In this document: positions 17,810 to 25,872 of the stretch, piece by piece
Layout of the letters: every line of letters starts with the position of its first letter
How positions within the stretch are numbered: position 1 is the stretch's first letter
Origin: Myxococcales bacterium
GTDB taxonomy: Bacteria; Myxococcota_A; Polyangia; Nannocystales; Nannocystaceae
Length of the DNA: 64,000 bases
Assembly: GCA_020633335.1 (NCBI GenBank)
Contig: JACKDU010000001.1
Span: forward strand, 744,001 to 808,000
Direction: 5' to 3'
Program-made: the position numbers and the translations under genes
Notes under the pieces: generated by a model
Told to the model about the DNA's origin: nothing
Seen by the model: the letters and a program-made list of their open reading frames with translations, nothing else
The model's database searches: none

Positions 17810-18862
17810 TCAACCGTCGCCCCACTCGGCGGTCGCGAGCCAGCGCAGGAGGTCCTTGCCGACCACCCGGCGGTCGCCGTCGTCGTGCCAAAACGAGAGG
17901 ATCTGGCCGCGGACGCCGCGGGCGGCGGGGGCGAGGTCGAGGATGTGGTGGTTGCCCGCGCCGTCGTAGGTCACGGGGATCCACTCGGCGATCCACCAGC
18001 GCGCCTGCACGCCGGGGCCGACCTCGTCGCTCTGGTTGTCGTCGAAGGTCCCGTCGTCGAGGAGGCCCTTCCAGATCTTCCACTCGCCGACCATCCGCCG
18101 GAGCGAGAGGAGCTCGCGGCCCCCGACGACGTAGCCGTCCAGCGGGCCGCCGTCGTGGGCGAGGTACCAGGACCGCACCTCCTCCGGGAAGGTGACCCCA
18201 AGGACACGCTCGGTCCGGGCGATCGCGGCCTCGCTCGCGCCGCGCGGGAGCTTGACCCCGGCCGCGGCCGCGCGGGCCTCGATCGCGGCGATGAGGACTG
18301 CGACGTCGCGGGCCGACGCCGCGGCGACCAGCTTTCGCGTCGTCCGCCGCGAGCTGGGGGTGGTCCCGGCGGCGGACTTCTTCGCGGGGGTCTTCTTGGC
18401 GGCGGACTTCTTGGCGGACTTCTTCGCGGTGCTCTTGGTGGCAGACTTCTTGGAAGAGGGCTGCTTGGCGGCGGACTTCTTCGCGCCAGAGCTCGCCTCG
18501 CCGGTCTTCTTGGTGGCCTTCTTGGCGGCGGTCTTCTTCGCGCCAGAGCTCGCCTTGGCGGTCTTCTTGGCGGACTTCTTCGCGCCAGAGCTCGCCTTGG
18601 CGGTCTTCTTGGCGGCCTTCTTCGTGCCAGAGCTCGCCTTGGCGGTCTTCTTGGCGGCCTTCTTGGCGGCCTTCTTGGCGGCGGTCTTCTTCGCGCCAGA
18701 GCTCGCCTTGGCGGCCTTCTTGGCGGCCTTCTTGGTGGCGGTCTTCTTCGCGCCAGAGCTCGCCTTGGCGGTCTTCTTGGCGGCCTTCTTGGCGGTCTTC
18801 TTCGCGCTCGCCTTGGCGGTCTTCTTGGTCGTGCTCTTGGTCGTCGATCCGGTCGCGCGCAT
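17810..18862 (-). CDS. Histone-H1-like Lys/Ala-rich tail fused to a SUKH (SMI1/KNR4) domain
   Basis: A 350-residue protein. Residues 1 to about 180 are almost only Lys, Ala, Ser and Thr in tandem variants of AKKTAKKAAKKTAKASSGAK, like bacterial histone-H1-like nucleoid proteins. Residues about 195-350 form a SMI1/KNR4-type domain: LPRGASEAAIARTERVLGVTFPEEVRSWYLAHDGG, WKIWKGLL, and WIPVTYDGAGNHHILDL. SUKH domains are protein-binding modules, often immunity proteins against polymorphic toxins. The basic tail should bind nucleic acid. The combination suggests a nucleoid-tethered binding protein. No toxin gene is adjacent. Confidence 0.8.
   Translation of the reverse strand: MRATGSTTKSTTKKTAKASAKKTAKKAAKKTAKASSGAKKTATKKAAKKAAKASSGAKKTAAKKAAKKAAKKTAKASSGTKKAAKKTAKASSGAKKSAKKTAKASSGAKKTAAKKATKKTGEASSGAKKSAAKQPSSKKSATKSTAKKSAKKSAAKKTPAKKSAAGTTPSSRRTTRKLVAAASARDVAVLIAAIEARAAAAGVKLPRGASEAAIARTERVLGVTFPEEVRSWYLAHDGGPLDGYVVGGRELLSLRRMVGEWKIWKGLLDDGTFDDNQSDEVGPGVQARWWIAEWIPVTYDGAGNHHILDLAPAARGVRGQILSFWHDDGDRRVVGKDLLRWLATAEWGDG
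18480..18830 (-). repeat. Degenerate tandem repeats encoding the Lys/Ala tail
   Basis: Imperfect repeats built from units such as TTCTTGGCGGCC and CGCCAGAGCTCGCCTTGG (plus strand) occur about seven times, in multiples of three bases. They encode KKAAK and AKASSGAK blocks. Identity between copies is high enough that recent expansion or recombination is likely. Confidence 0.85.
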
Positions 18863-19007
18863 TTTCGCCTCCTGGCCGCCGGGATAGCACGCCTCGCCCC
18901 GCGATCGGAAGGGCGTGCGCGCCCGTCCCTCACTCCATCGGCGCCGACGGGGCGGCGAGATCAGGCCGCGTCGACGCGCTCACGACGGGTACCATGGTCC
19001 TTCGTCG

Positions 19008-22000
19008 ATGGTGTCGGAGTTGGAGGAGATACGGCTCGGCCTGATCGCCCCGGAGGGCGCGGCCCGATCAGAGCGCGCTGAGGCGATCGAGCGAGCCGCG
19101 ACGATCGCCTGCGCCGAGCTCAACGCGGCCGGCGGCGTCCTCGGTCGTCGCCTCGCGCTCCGCGTCGACGCCCGGGGCGGCGATCCCGAGGGCGCCGTCG
19201 CGGCCGCGGCCGCGCTGGTCGACGTCGGCTGCGTGGCGCTCCTCGGCGACCTCGCCGAAGACGCGGAGGTGGCCGCCCTCTCGCGGGTCGCCCGACCCCG
19301 TGGGATCCCGCTCCTCCGCGTCGCTCCCTGCGACGGGTGCCCCTCGCTCGGCGAGGCCGCCCACGTCTGCGTCAAGGCCTTCGCGGCGGCGGCGGAGGCC
19401 GCGGGCTGCGTCGTCGGCGCGGCGCTCGGCGAGGCGCTCGCCTGCGTCAGCGTCGACGAGTGCGGCGCCCACCTCGTGCGCGCGCGGGGCGACGGCTCCT
19501 TCGAAGTCCTGGCCAGCCTCGGGCCGCCGTCGCCGATGGAGTCGACCCCCCTCGCGGACGAGCTCCGCCTCCAGGCGCAGATCCTGGCGCAGCTCAGCGA
19601 GGCGGTCGTGCTCCTCCGGGCGAGCGACGGGGTCGTCGTCTACGCCAACGTCGCCGCCGCTCGGCTCTTCGCCTGCGAGGAGGTCGCGCTCCTCGGTCGC
19701 CCGCTCCTCGCCGGGCCCGAGGACGCGGAGCGCGGCCCCCGGCTGCGCTCGCTCGACATGCCCGCGGCGCTCCGTCGCCGCGGTCGCTGGCGCGGCGACG
19801 TCGAGGCGACGACCTGCGAGGGCGCGCCGCTCTGGTGCGCGGTCACGGCCTCGGCCTCGACGCATCCCCTCCACGGCGAGGTGTGGATCGCGGCCCTGAG
19901 CGACGTGAGCGAGCGACGTCGCCTGGCCGAGGAGCTCGCGCGCCAGCGCGACTTCGCCAGCACCCTCCTCGAGATCGCCCCGGCGATCGTCCTCCTCCTC
20001 GATCCAGAGGGGCGGATCGTCCACGCCAATTCTCAATTCGAAGAGATCAGCGGCTGCCTCTCGGCGGCGAGCGTCGGCGCGGACTGGTTCGCCGATCACG
20101 TCCCGGCCCGCGAGCGCCCGGCGATCCGGGCGCTCTTCGCCCGCGCCCTCGGCGGTGAGACGAGCCGCGGTCGCGTCTATCCGCTGATCACCTGCCGCGG
20201 CGACGAGCTGGCCGTCGAGTGGCACACGCGGCCGATCCGCGGCCCCGACGGCGAAGTCAGCGCGGTCATCCTGGTCGGCATCGACGTCTCGGAGCGGGTG
20301 CGGGCCGAGGCGGCGCTCCGCGAGAGCGAGGCCCGCCACCGCCGCCTCTTCGAGGAGGCGCCCATCGGGATCTGCGTCGTCGACGCTCAGGGGCGCTTCC
20401 TCTCGCTCAACCCCGCCGCGCTGCGGATCGCCGGCGCAGCCGACGAGGGGGCGCTCGTCGGCGCGTCGATCCTCGAGAGCGTCACCGAGCACGAGCGCCC
20501 GCGGATCGCGGCGCTCCTGGCGACGGCGGCCGCCGGTGAGCCCGCGCGCTTCGAGTTCGTCAGCGCGAGGGGGCCCTCCTTCCTCGCCACCTTCACGCCG
20601 CACCGCGATGGGGAGGTGCTGGCGATGGCGACCGACATGACCGAGCAGCGGCAGGCCGCCGAGGCCCTGCGGATCAAGGACGCGGCGCTCGCCGGGGCGC
20701 TCGACGGGGTGGCGATCGCCGATCGCGGCGGGACGATCACCTACGTCAACGACGCCTTCCTCGGGCTCTGGGGGCACCGCGACGTCGCCGAGGTGCTCGG
20801 CCGCCCGGTCCTCGACTTCTGGGAGGAGCCGGCGGCGGCCGCCGCGGTGGTGGTCGAGCTCATGCGCGACGGGACCTGGAGCGGCGAGCTCAACGCGCGC
20901 CGGGTCGACGGGTCGATCCGCGTCTTCAGGGTCTCGGCCAACGCGGTCCGTGACGGCGACGGCGCGGTGGTCGCGATCATGGCCTCCTTCAGCGACGAGA
21001 CCGAGCGGATCGAGGCCGAACGCCGGCGGCAGCTCGCGGAGGCCCGGACCCGCGAGAGCGAGGCCCGCTACCAGCGGGCCGAGCGCGGGACCAACGACGG
21101 CCTCTGGGAGTCGAACCTGACGACCGGCGCCTCCTACCGCGCCCCCAACGTCGCCGCGATCCTCGGCTTCGCGCCGGGTGAGCTCGCGCCGGGCTTCGCC
21201 ACCTTCATCGACCTCGTCCACCCCGACGATCGCGGGAGCATCCTGACGTCGATGGAGCGCCTCCGCGTCGGCGGCGAGGCGATCGACGTCGAGGTGCGGA
21301 TGCGGCGGCGGAGCGGCGAGTACCTCTGGGTGCGCTCACGCGGCCAGATCACCCTGGTCGAGGGCCCGGGGGGGGTGATCGAGGAGGTGATAACCGGGTC
21401 GATCTCCGACGTCTCGCGCCTCAAGGCGGCCGAGGCCCGCCTCCAGGAGGCCTCGCGGATCGCCGGCCTCGGCGCCTGGGAGCTCGACCTGATCAGCGGT
21501 CGGACGTGGTGGTCGCCCCAGCAGTACGCCCTCAACGGCGTCGAGCCCTCGGCGCCGGTCGACCAGGAGCGCTTCCTCGAGATCGTCCACCCCGACGACC
21601 GCGCGGGCATCAAGGCGGCCCTCGACCGCGTCTTCGTCGAGGACGTGATCGAGCAGGACTACCGGATCGTCCGCCTCGACGGAGAGGTCAGGCACTTCCA
21701 CGGAGTGGCGACCTTGACCCGCGGCGCCGACGGGGTGCCGCTGAAGATCGCCGGCACCAACCTCGACGTCACCGCGCGGGTCGTCGCCGACGAGGCGATC
21801 CGCCGCTCGCTCGCCGAGAAGGAGATCCTCCTCCGGGAGATCCACCACCGGGTGAAGAACAACCTCCAGGTCGTCGGCGGCTACCTCCACTTCCACAGCA
21901 AGCGGCTGACCGTGCCCGCCGACGCCGCCGTCCTCGCCGAGCTCCGCCAGCGGATCGACGCGATGTCGCTGATCCACCAGCGCCTCTACCTCGCCAGCGA

Positions 22001-22433
22001 CGTCGCCTGCGTCGACTTCGGCGACCACGTCCGGGCCCTCGTGGCCGAGATGCGACGCTCGAGCGCGCGCCCCACCGCGATCGCGATCGCGGTCGAGGCC
22101 GAGCCGATCGCGCTGCCGATCGAGGTGGCGATGCCGGCGAGCATGATCGTCTGCGAGCTGATCAGCAACATCCACAAGTACGCCTTCCCGGAGGGCCAGG
22201 AGGGGCGCGCGTCGGTGGCGGTGCGGCGGCGCGGGGGCGAGGTCGAGCTCGCGGTCGACGACGAGGGGGTCGGCCTCCCCGCGGGCTTCGAGCCGGGCGC
22301 CGACGGCTCCTTCGGCTGGACGCTGGTGCGCTCGCTGGTCGATCAGCTCGACGGGAGCCTGGCGATCGACGCGGCGGCGCGGCCCGGGGTCCATGTCCGG
22401 ATCTCCTTCGCCGATCCGGCCTTCGTCTCCTGA
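19008..22433 (+). CDS. Multi-PAS sensor histidine kinase (HisKA_2 type)
   Basis: A 1141-residue soluble sensor kinase; ATG 19008 is preferred over in-frame starts further upstream, which read as Arg-rich noise. Residues 1 to about 150 resemble the first lobe of a type 1 periplasmic binding protein (IRLGLIAPEG, ACAELNAAGGVLGRRLAL, GCVALLGDL) but have no signal peptide. Six PAS domains follow, the last two of PAS_3 type (FIDLVHPDDRGSI, FLEIVHPDDRAGI). The dimerisation box EIHHRVKNNLQVV contains the likely phospho-accepting His947, and a HATPase domain ends the protein (ELISNIHKYAFPEG, DDEGVGLPAGF). No response regulator is adjacent. The ligand is unknown. Confidence 0.88.
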   Translation: MVSELEEIRLGLIAPEGAARSERAEAIERAATIACAELNAAGGVLGRRLALRVDARGGDPEGAVAAAAALVDVGCVALLGDLAEDAEVAALSRVARPRGIPLLRVAPCDGCPSLGEAAHVCVKAFAAAAEAAGCVVGAALGEALACVSVDECGAHLVRARGDGSFEVLASLGPPSPMESTPLADELRLQAQILAQLSEAVVLLRASDGVVVYANVAAARLFACEEVALLGRPLLAGPEDAERGPRLRSLDMPAALRRRGRWRGDVEATTCEGAPLWCAVTASASTHPLHGEVWIAALSDVSERRRLAEELARQRDFASTLLEIAPAIVLLLDPEGRIVHANSQFEEISGCLSAASVGADWFADHVPARERPAIRALFARALGGETSRGRVYPLITCRGDELAVEWHTRPIRGPDGEVSAVILVGIDVSERVRAEAALRESEARHRRLFEEAPIGICVVDAQGRFLSLNPAALRIAGAADEGALVGASILESVTEHERPRIAALLATAAAGEPARFEFVSARGPSFLATFTPHRDGEVLAMATDMTEQRQAAEALRIKDAALAGALDGVAIADRGGTITYVNDAFLGLWGHRDVAEVLGRPVLDFWEEPAAAAAVVVELMRDGTWSGELNARRVDGSIRVFRVSANAVRDGDGAVVAIMASFSDETERIEAERRRQLAEARTRESEARYQRAERGTNDGLWESNLTTGASYRAPNVAAILGFAPGELAPGFATFIDLVHPDDRGSILTSMERLRVGGEAIDVEVRMRRRSGEYLWVRSRGQITLVEGPGGVIEEVITGSISDVSRLKAAEARLQEASRIAGLGAWELDLISGRTWWSPQQYALNGVEPSAPVDQERFLEIVHPDDRAGIKAALDRVFVEDVIEQDYRIVRLDGEVRHFHGVATLTRGADGVPLKIAGTNLDVTARVVADEAIRRSLAEKEILLREIHHRVKNNLQVVGGYLHFHSKRLTVPADAAVLAELRQRIDAMSLIHQRLYLASDVACVDFGDHVRALVAEMRRSSARPTAIAIAVEAEPIALPIEVAMPASMIVCELISNIHKYAFPEGQEGRASVAVRRRGGEVELAVDDEGVGLPAGFEPGADGSFGWTLVRSLVDQLDGSLAIDAAARPGVHVRISFADPAFVS

Positions 22434-22545
22434 GGCCGGCTCAGCCGGGCGCGGGCAGGGCCGGCCGGCCGCGCTGCGCCTCGGCGCTCGGCCGGACGCT
22501 CGCGGAACTCCGGGGAAAGTGCGCCCTGAGCGCCGTTTGTGTTTT

Positions 22546-22566
22546 GTGTAAAGAGTTACTTGACAC
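22546..22566. promoter_or_regulatory. Dyad overlapping a TTGACA box upstream of the reductase operon
   Basis: Arms GTGTAAAG and CTTGACAC (7 of 8 paired) flank a 5-bp spacer in an unusually AT-rich patch. The right arm includes TTGACA (22560-22565), a good -35 box. With 17-bp spacing the -10 would be CATGCT at 22583-22588, which is weak. A dyad at a core promoter fits control by the MerR regulator encoded in the same operon (inference). Confidence 0.5.
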
Positions 22567-22595
22567 TTTGCAGTTGCCTCGGCATGCTCCTTTCC

Positions 22596-23822
22596 ATGCT
22601 GCCGCTCCGCCTCCAGCCCTCGGATCGCCGCCTCGGCGAGACCCTCCAGCAGCTCGGTCGTGACCTCCGAACGGTGTTTGACGGCTGGCGTGGGCGTCCG
22701 GCTGCGCCCTTCACGCTGCGGGACGCGCGGGCCGGTGGCCGGCCGGCGCCGGCGCCTGGCCCCGACCTCGGGGCCCGCGAGGTCGAGGTCGTCGAGCGGA
22801 TCCAGGAGTGCGCCGACGCGGTCACGCTGGTCCTCGCCGATCCCCGCGGCGGCGCCTTCGAGTACGCGCCCGGCGCCTTCTTCACGCTCCTCCTCGAGGA
22901 GGGCGGCGAGGAGCTCCGGCGCGCCTACTCGGCGTCGTCGATCGCCGGCCGCGTCGATCGCCTGGCGCTGACGATCAAGCGGGTCGATGGCGGCCGCGTG
23001 TCGACCTATCTCAACGACCAGGTCAAGGTCGGCGACCGCCTCCGCCTCCTCGGCCCCTCCGGCGCCTTCACGATCACCCCGGAGGCGGCGGCCGCCCGCC
23101 GCCTGGTGCTGATCGGCGGCGGCTCGGGGATCACCCCGCTGATGGCGATGATCCGCACGCTCCTCGAGGTCGAGGCGGCGACCGAGCTCGCGCTGATCTA
23201 CGGCTCGCGCGCGCCCTCGGCGATCATCTTCGGCGAGGCCCTCGCCGAGCTCGCGGCCCGCCACGCCGGCCGCCTCCACCTCCGCCTGGTGGTCGACGAC
23301 GCCGAGGGCGAGGCCGCGTGGCCCGGCGGGATCGGCCGCCTCGACCGCGAGGGCCTCGGCCGCGAGCTCGCCGCGCTCCCCTGGCCGAAGGAGCAGGTCG
23401 ATGGCTTCTACGTCTGCGGCCCCGAGCCGATGATCGAGGCCGCGCGGGCGCTCCTCCGCGACCTCGAGGTGCCGGAGGAGCGCCGCCACGAGGAGCGCTT
23501 CACCGCCCCGCAGCGCCGCGCGCAGGCGCCGACCCGCGCCCGCGCGGCGGCGCCGGTGAAGATCCGCCGGCGCGGCCAGGCCGAGGCGGCGACGGTGATC
23601 GTCGGGCCGGGCGCGACCCTCCTCGAGGGCGCCCGCGCGGCCGGCCAGGCGCTCCCCTTCTCCTGCGCGATGGGGGGCTGCGGCGCCTGCAAGGTCAAGG
23701 TGATCGCCGGCGAGGTGGCGATGGACGAGCCCAACTGCCTGAGCGCCGAGGAGCGGGCGGCCGGCTACGCCCTCACCTGCTGCGGCGCGCCGGTCGGCCC
23801 CTGCGAGATCGAGGTGGCATGA
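22596..23822 (+). CDS. Ferredoxin--NAD(P)H reductase with C-terminal 2Fe-2S domain
   Basis: About 408 residues in the PaaE/phenol-hydroxylase-reductase style. Order: an N-terminal extension, an FAD-binding barrel (about 60-160, with RRAYSASS), an NAD(P)-binding lobe (VLIGGGSGITPLMAMIRTLL ... YVCGPEPMI) and a plant-type 2Fe-2S domain (about 325-405, CAMGGCGACK then TCC). All four cluster cysteines are present. It should pass electrons from NAD(P)H to the diiron protein at 24593. The start is uncertain: ATG 22584 is in frame but lies within the predicted -10 region, so I prefer ATG 22596. The stop overlaps the MerR start by 4 bp (ATGA), so the genes are coupled. Confidence 0.85.
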   Translation: MLPLRLQPSDRRLGETLQQLGRDLRTVFDGWRGRPAAPFTLRDARAGGRPAPAPGPDLGAREVEVVERIQECADAVTLVLADPRGGAFEYAPGAFFTLLLEEGGEELRRAYSASSIAGRVDRLALTIKRVDGGRVSTYLNDQVKVGDRLRLLGPSGAFTITPEAAAARRLVLIGGGSGITPLMAMIRTLLEVEAATELALIYGSRAPSAIIFGEALAELAARHAGRLHLRLVVDDAEGEAAWPGGIGRLDREGLGRELAALPWPKEQVDGFYVCGPEPMIEAARALLRDLEVPEERRHEERFTAPQRRAQAPTRARAAAPVKIRRRGQAEAATVIVGPGATLLEGARAAGQALPFSCAMGGCGACKVKVIAGEVAMDEPNCLSAEERAAGYALTCCGAPVGPCEIEVA

Positions 23823-24565
23823 TGGCGGCCGCGATGACCAGCGAGACCATCGACCGCGAGCGCTACCCCTACCGCATGCGCGACCTCTGCGAGCTCACCG
23901 GGCTCGACCGCCAGACCGTGCACTTCTACATCCAGCAGGGGCTGGTCCCCGAGGGCTGCAAGACCGGGCGCAACATGGCCTACTACGGCCCCGAGCACGT
24001 CGAGCGGATCCGCCTGGTGCGGCAGCTCCAGCACGAGCGCTTCCTCCCGCTCAAGGCGATCCGGGCGATGCTCGAGGGCCGCGACGACACCTTCACTCCC
24101 GAGCAGCGGGCGCTCCTCGCCGATGTCCGCCCGCGCCTGGCGGCGGTGCTCGGCCAGGGCGAGGACGAGCGCGAGACGGTCGCGGTCGCCGAGCTCCTGG
24201 TCGCCCACGGGGTGAGCCGCAAGGAGCTGGCGGCGATGGAGTCGCTCGGCCTCCTGACGACGGTGCAGGCCGGCGGCGAGCTCCGGATCGCCGCCCAGGA
24301 CGCCTGGATGATCGAGCTCTGGGGCTCGCTGCGGGCGGCCGGCCTCAGCCGCGAGCTCGGCTTCGAGGTCGAGGACCTCGGGATCTACGAGGAGGCGATC
24401 AGCGGCCTCCTCGAGCAGGAGGTCGGCCTCCTCACCCCGCGCCTCGCCCACCTCCCGGCCGACGAGGTCGCGGCGATCGTCCAGCGGGCGCTGCCGCTGA
24501 TCACCACCTTCATCACCCGCTACCACCTGACCAAGGTCCGCAACTTCTTCTCCAGCCTCGGCTGA
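23819..24565 (+). CDS. MerR-family transcriptional regulator
   Basis: A 248-residue regulator. The N-terminal winged helix-turn-helix is clear (YRMRDLCELTGLDRQTVHFYIQQGLVPEG, then YYGPEHVERIRLVRQLQ), followed by a long helical effector region with no metal-binding cysteine pair. ATG 23819 overlaps the reductase stop codon; the next codon is also ATG and another lies at 23834. It sits between the reductase and the diiron gene, so it likely controls this operon, possibly through the dyad at 22546. The inducer is unknown; a fatty-acid-like or aromatic compound would fit the electron-transfer partners. Confidence 0.85.
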   Translation: MMAAAMTSETIDRERYPYRMRDLCELTGLDRQTVHFYIQQGLVPEGCKTGRNMAYYGPEHVERIRLVRQLQHERFLPLKAIRAMLEGRDDTFTPEQRALLADVRPRLAAVLGQGEDERETVAVAELLVAHGVSRKELAAMESLGLLTTVQAGGELRIAAQDAWMIELWGSLRAAGLSRELGFEVEDLGIYEEAISGLLEQEVGLLTPRLAHLPADEVAAIVQRALPLITTFITRYHLTKVRNFFSSLG

Positions 24566-24592
24566 CCTGACCCGATCCGAGAGAGCAACGCC

Positions 24593-25780
24593 ATGGACAT
24601 CGCCCGCCTGACCAACCTCCTCCCCCAGCGCCTCCGCTCGCAGGTCGACGCCTACTTCGAGGCCGTCTCGGTCCTCGCCGAGATCCGCGACCCCAAGGTG
24701 CTCCGCTCGCTCGGGCCCTCCGGCCTCCGCGGGCTGATCCTCCACCGCGGCAAGCAGGGGGTGCCGACCAAGATCCAGGCGACCCACCGCGCCCACTTCG
24801 ACTGGACCTACCCCGCCGACAACGCCGAGATGGCCGAGCTCTACCGCCGGGCGAAGCAGGGGCAGTGGGACGCCGACACGGCCCTCGACTGGTCGACCGA
24901 CGTCGACCCCCTCAACCCCGAGGTGCCGCTCCTGCCGGCCTCCTTCGTCGACTTCGACGACCTCGCCAATCGCGGGATCCGCCTCAGCGGCGCCGACCAG
25001 CAGCGCTTCCTCTACGCGATCACCGCCTGGATGCTCTCGCAGTTCCTCCACGGCGAGCAGGGGGCGCTCTTCGCCGCTGCCCAGGTCACCGAGGCGGTCC
25101 AGTTCTTCGATGGCAAGCTCTACGGCGCGACCCAGGTGATGGACGAGGGCCGCCACGTCGAGGTCTTCTCCCGCTACCTCGACGACAAGCTCGGGCGCCT
25201 CTACCAGATCAACGACAACCTCTACGTGATCATCGACGCGCTGATGAGCGACGGCCGCTGGGACATGAAGTTCCTGGGGATGCAGATCATGGTCGAGGGG
25301 CTGGCGCTCGGCGCCTTCGGCACCCTCTACCGCCAGACCTCGGAGCCGCTCCTCAAGAGCCTCCTCCGCAACGTGATCCAGGACGAGGCGCGCCACGTCC
25401 ACTACGGGGTGCTGGCGCTCCGCGAGCACATCACCAAGGAGCTGAGCGAGCGCGAGCGCCAGGAGCGCGAGAACTGGGCCTTCGAGGTCGCGCTCCTGAT
25501 GCGCAACCGCTTCATGGCCTACGAGGTCTACGAGGAGTGGTTCGAGGGGACGATCTCGCGGGCGACCTGGCGGGAGATCGTGACGTCGCTCCCGGGGATG
25601 CGCGAGTTCCGGCAGGTGATGTTCTCTCGGCTGGTGCCGAACCTCCGGGCGATCGGCCTCCTGAGCCCGCGGATCCTGCCGCACTACGATCGCGTCGGGC
25701 TCCTCCAGTACATGGACGGGGCGGCGGCCGATGAGCTGACGGCCGAGGGGATGCTCGCCGACCTCGATCGGGCGGCGTAG
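24593..25780 (+). CDS. Ferritin-like diiron oxygenase (AurF-type motifs)
   Basis: A 395-residue helical protein carrying two perfect copies of the diiron motif E-X28-D-E-X2-H: Glu155/Glu185/His188 and Glu235/Glu265/His268. This fits the EX28-37DEX2H pattern of AurF-type N-oxygenases and related ribonucleotide-reductase-like oxidases and desaturases. No membrane helices are present, so it is soluble. It follows the reductase and MerR genes by 27 bp, forming a self-contained electron-transfer/oxygenase unit. The substrate cannot be deduced: N-oxygenation, hydroxylation and desaturation are all possible. The operon ends at the terminator at 25817-25856. Confidence 0.85.
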   Translation: MDIARLTNLLPQRLRSQVDAYFEAVSVLAEIRDPKVLRSLGPSGLRGLILHRGKQGVPTKIQATHRAHFDWTYPADNAEMAELYRRAKQGQWDADTALDWSTDVDPLNPEVPLLPASFVDFDDLANRGIRLSGADQQRFLYAITAWMLSQFLHGEQGALFAAAQVTEAVQFFDGKLYGATQVMDEGRHVEVFSRYLDDKLGRLYQINDNLYVIIDALMSDGRWDMKFLGMQIMVEGLALGAFGTLYRQTSEPLLKSLLRNVIQDEARHVHYGVLALREHITKELSERERQERENWAFEVALLMRNRFMAYEVYEEWFEGTISRATWREIVTSLPGMREFRQVMFSRLVPNLRAIGLLSPRILPHYDRVGLLQYMDGAAADELTAEGMLADLDRAA

Positions 25781-25816
25781 CGGACCGGGCGCGCGGTCGC
25801 GCCGGTACGCAACGCC

Positions 25817-25856
25817 GCGGCGCGGCCCCGGGGATCGCTCCCCGGGGTCGCGCCGC
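25817..25856. terminator. Bidirectional hairpin terminator
   Basis: An 18-bp stem (GCGGCGCGGCCCCGGGGA with its complement, one G-T wobble) closes a TCGC loop between the convergent diiron and EF-G genes. No long T tract follows, so termination strength is inferred from the stem. The adjacent sequence TGTCTCTTGGG (25862) belongs to the dispersed motif described in the findings and overlaps the EF-G stop. Confidence 0.8.
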
Positions 25857-25872
25857 GTTCCTGTCTCTTGGG

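Noticed and set aside
18480..18830. Possible CRISPR or mobile repeats
   Set aside because: Degenerate codon-length repeats inside the Lys/Ala tail of a gene; no spacers.
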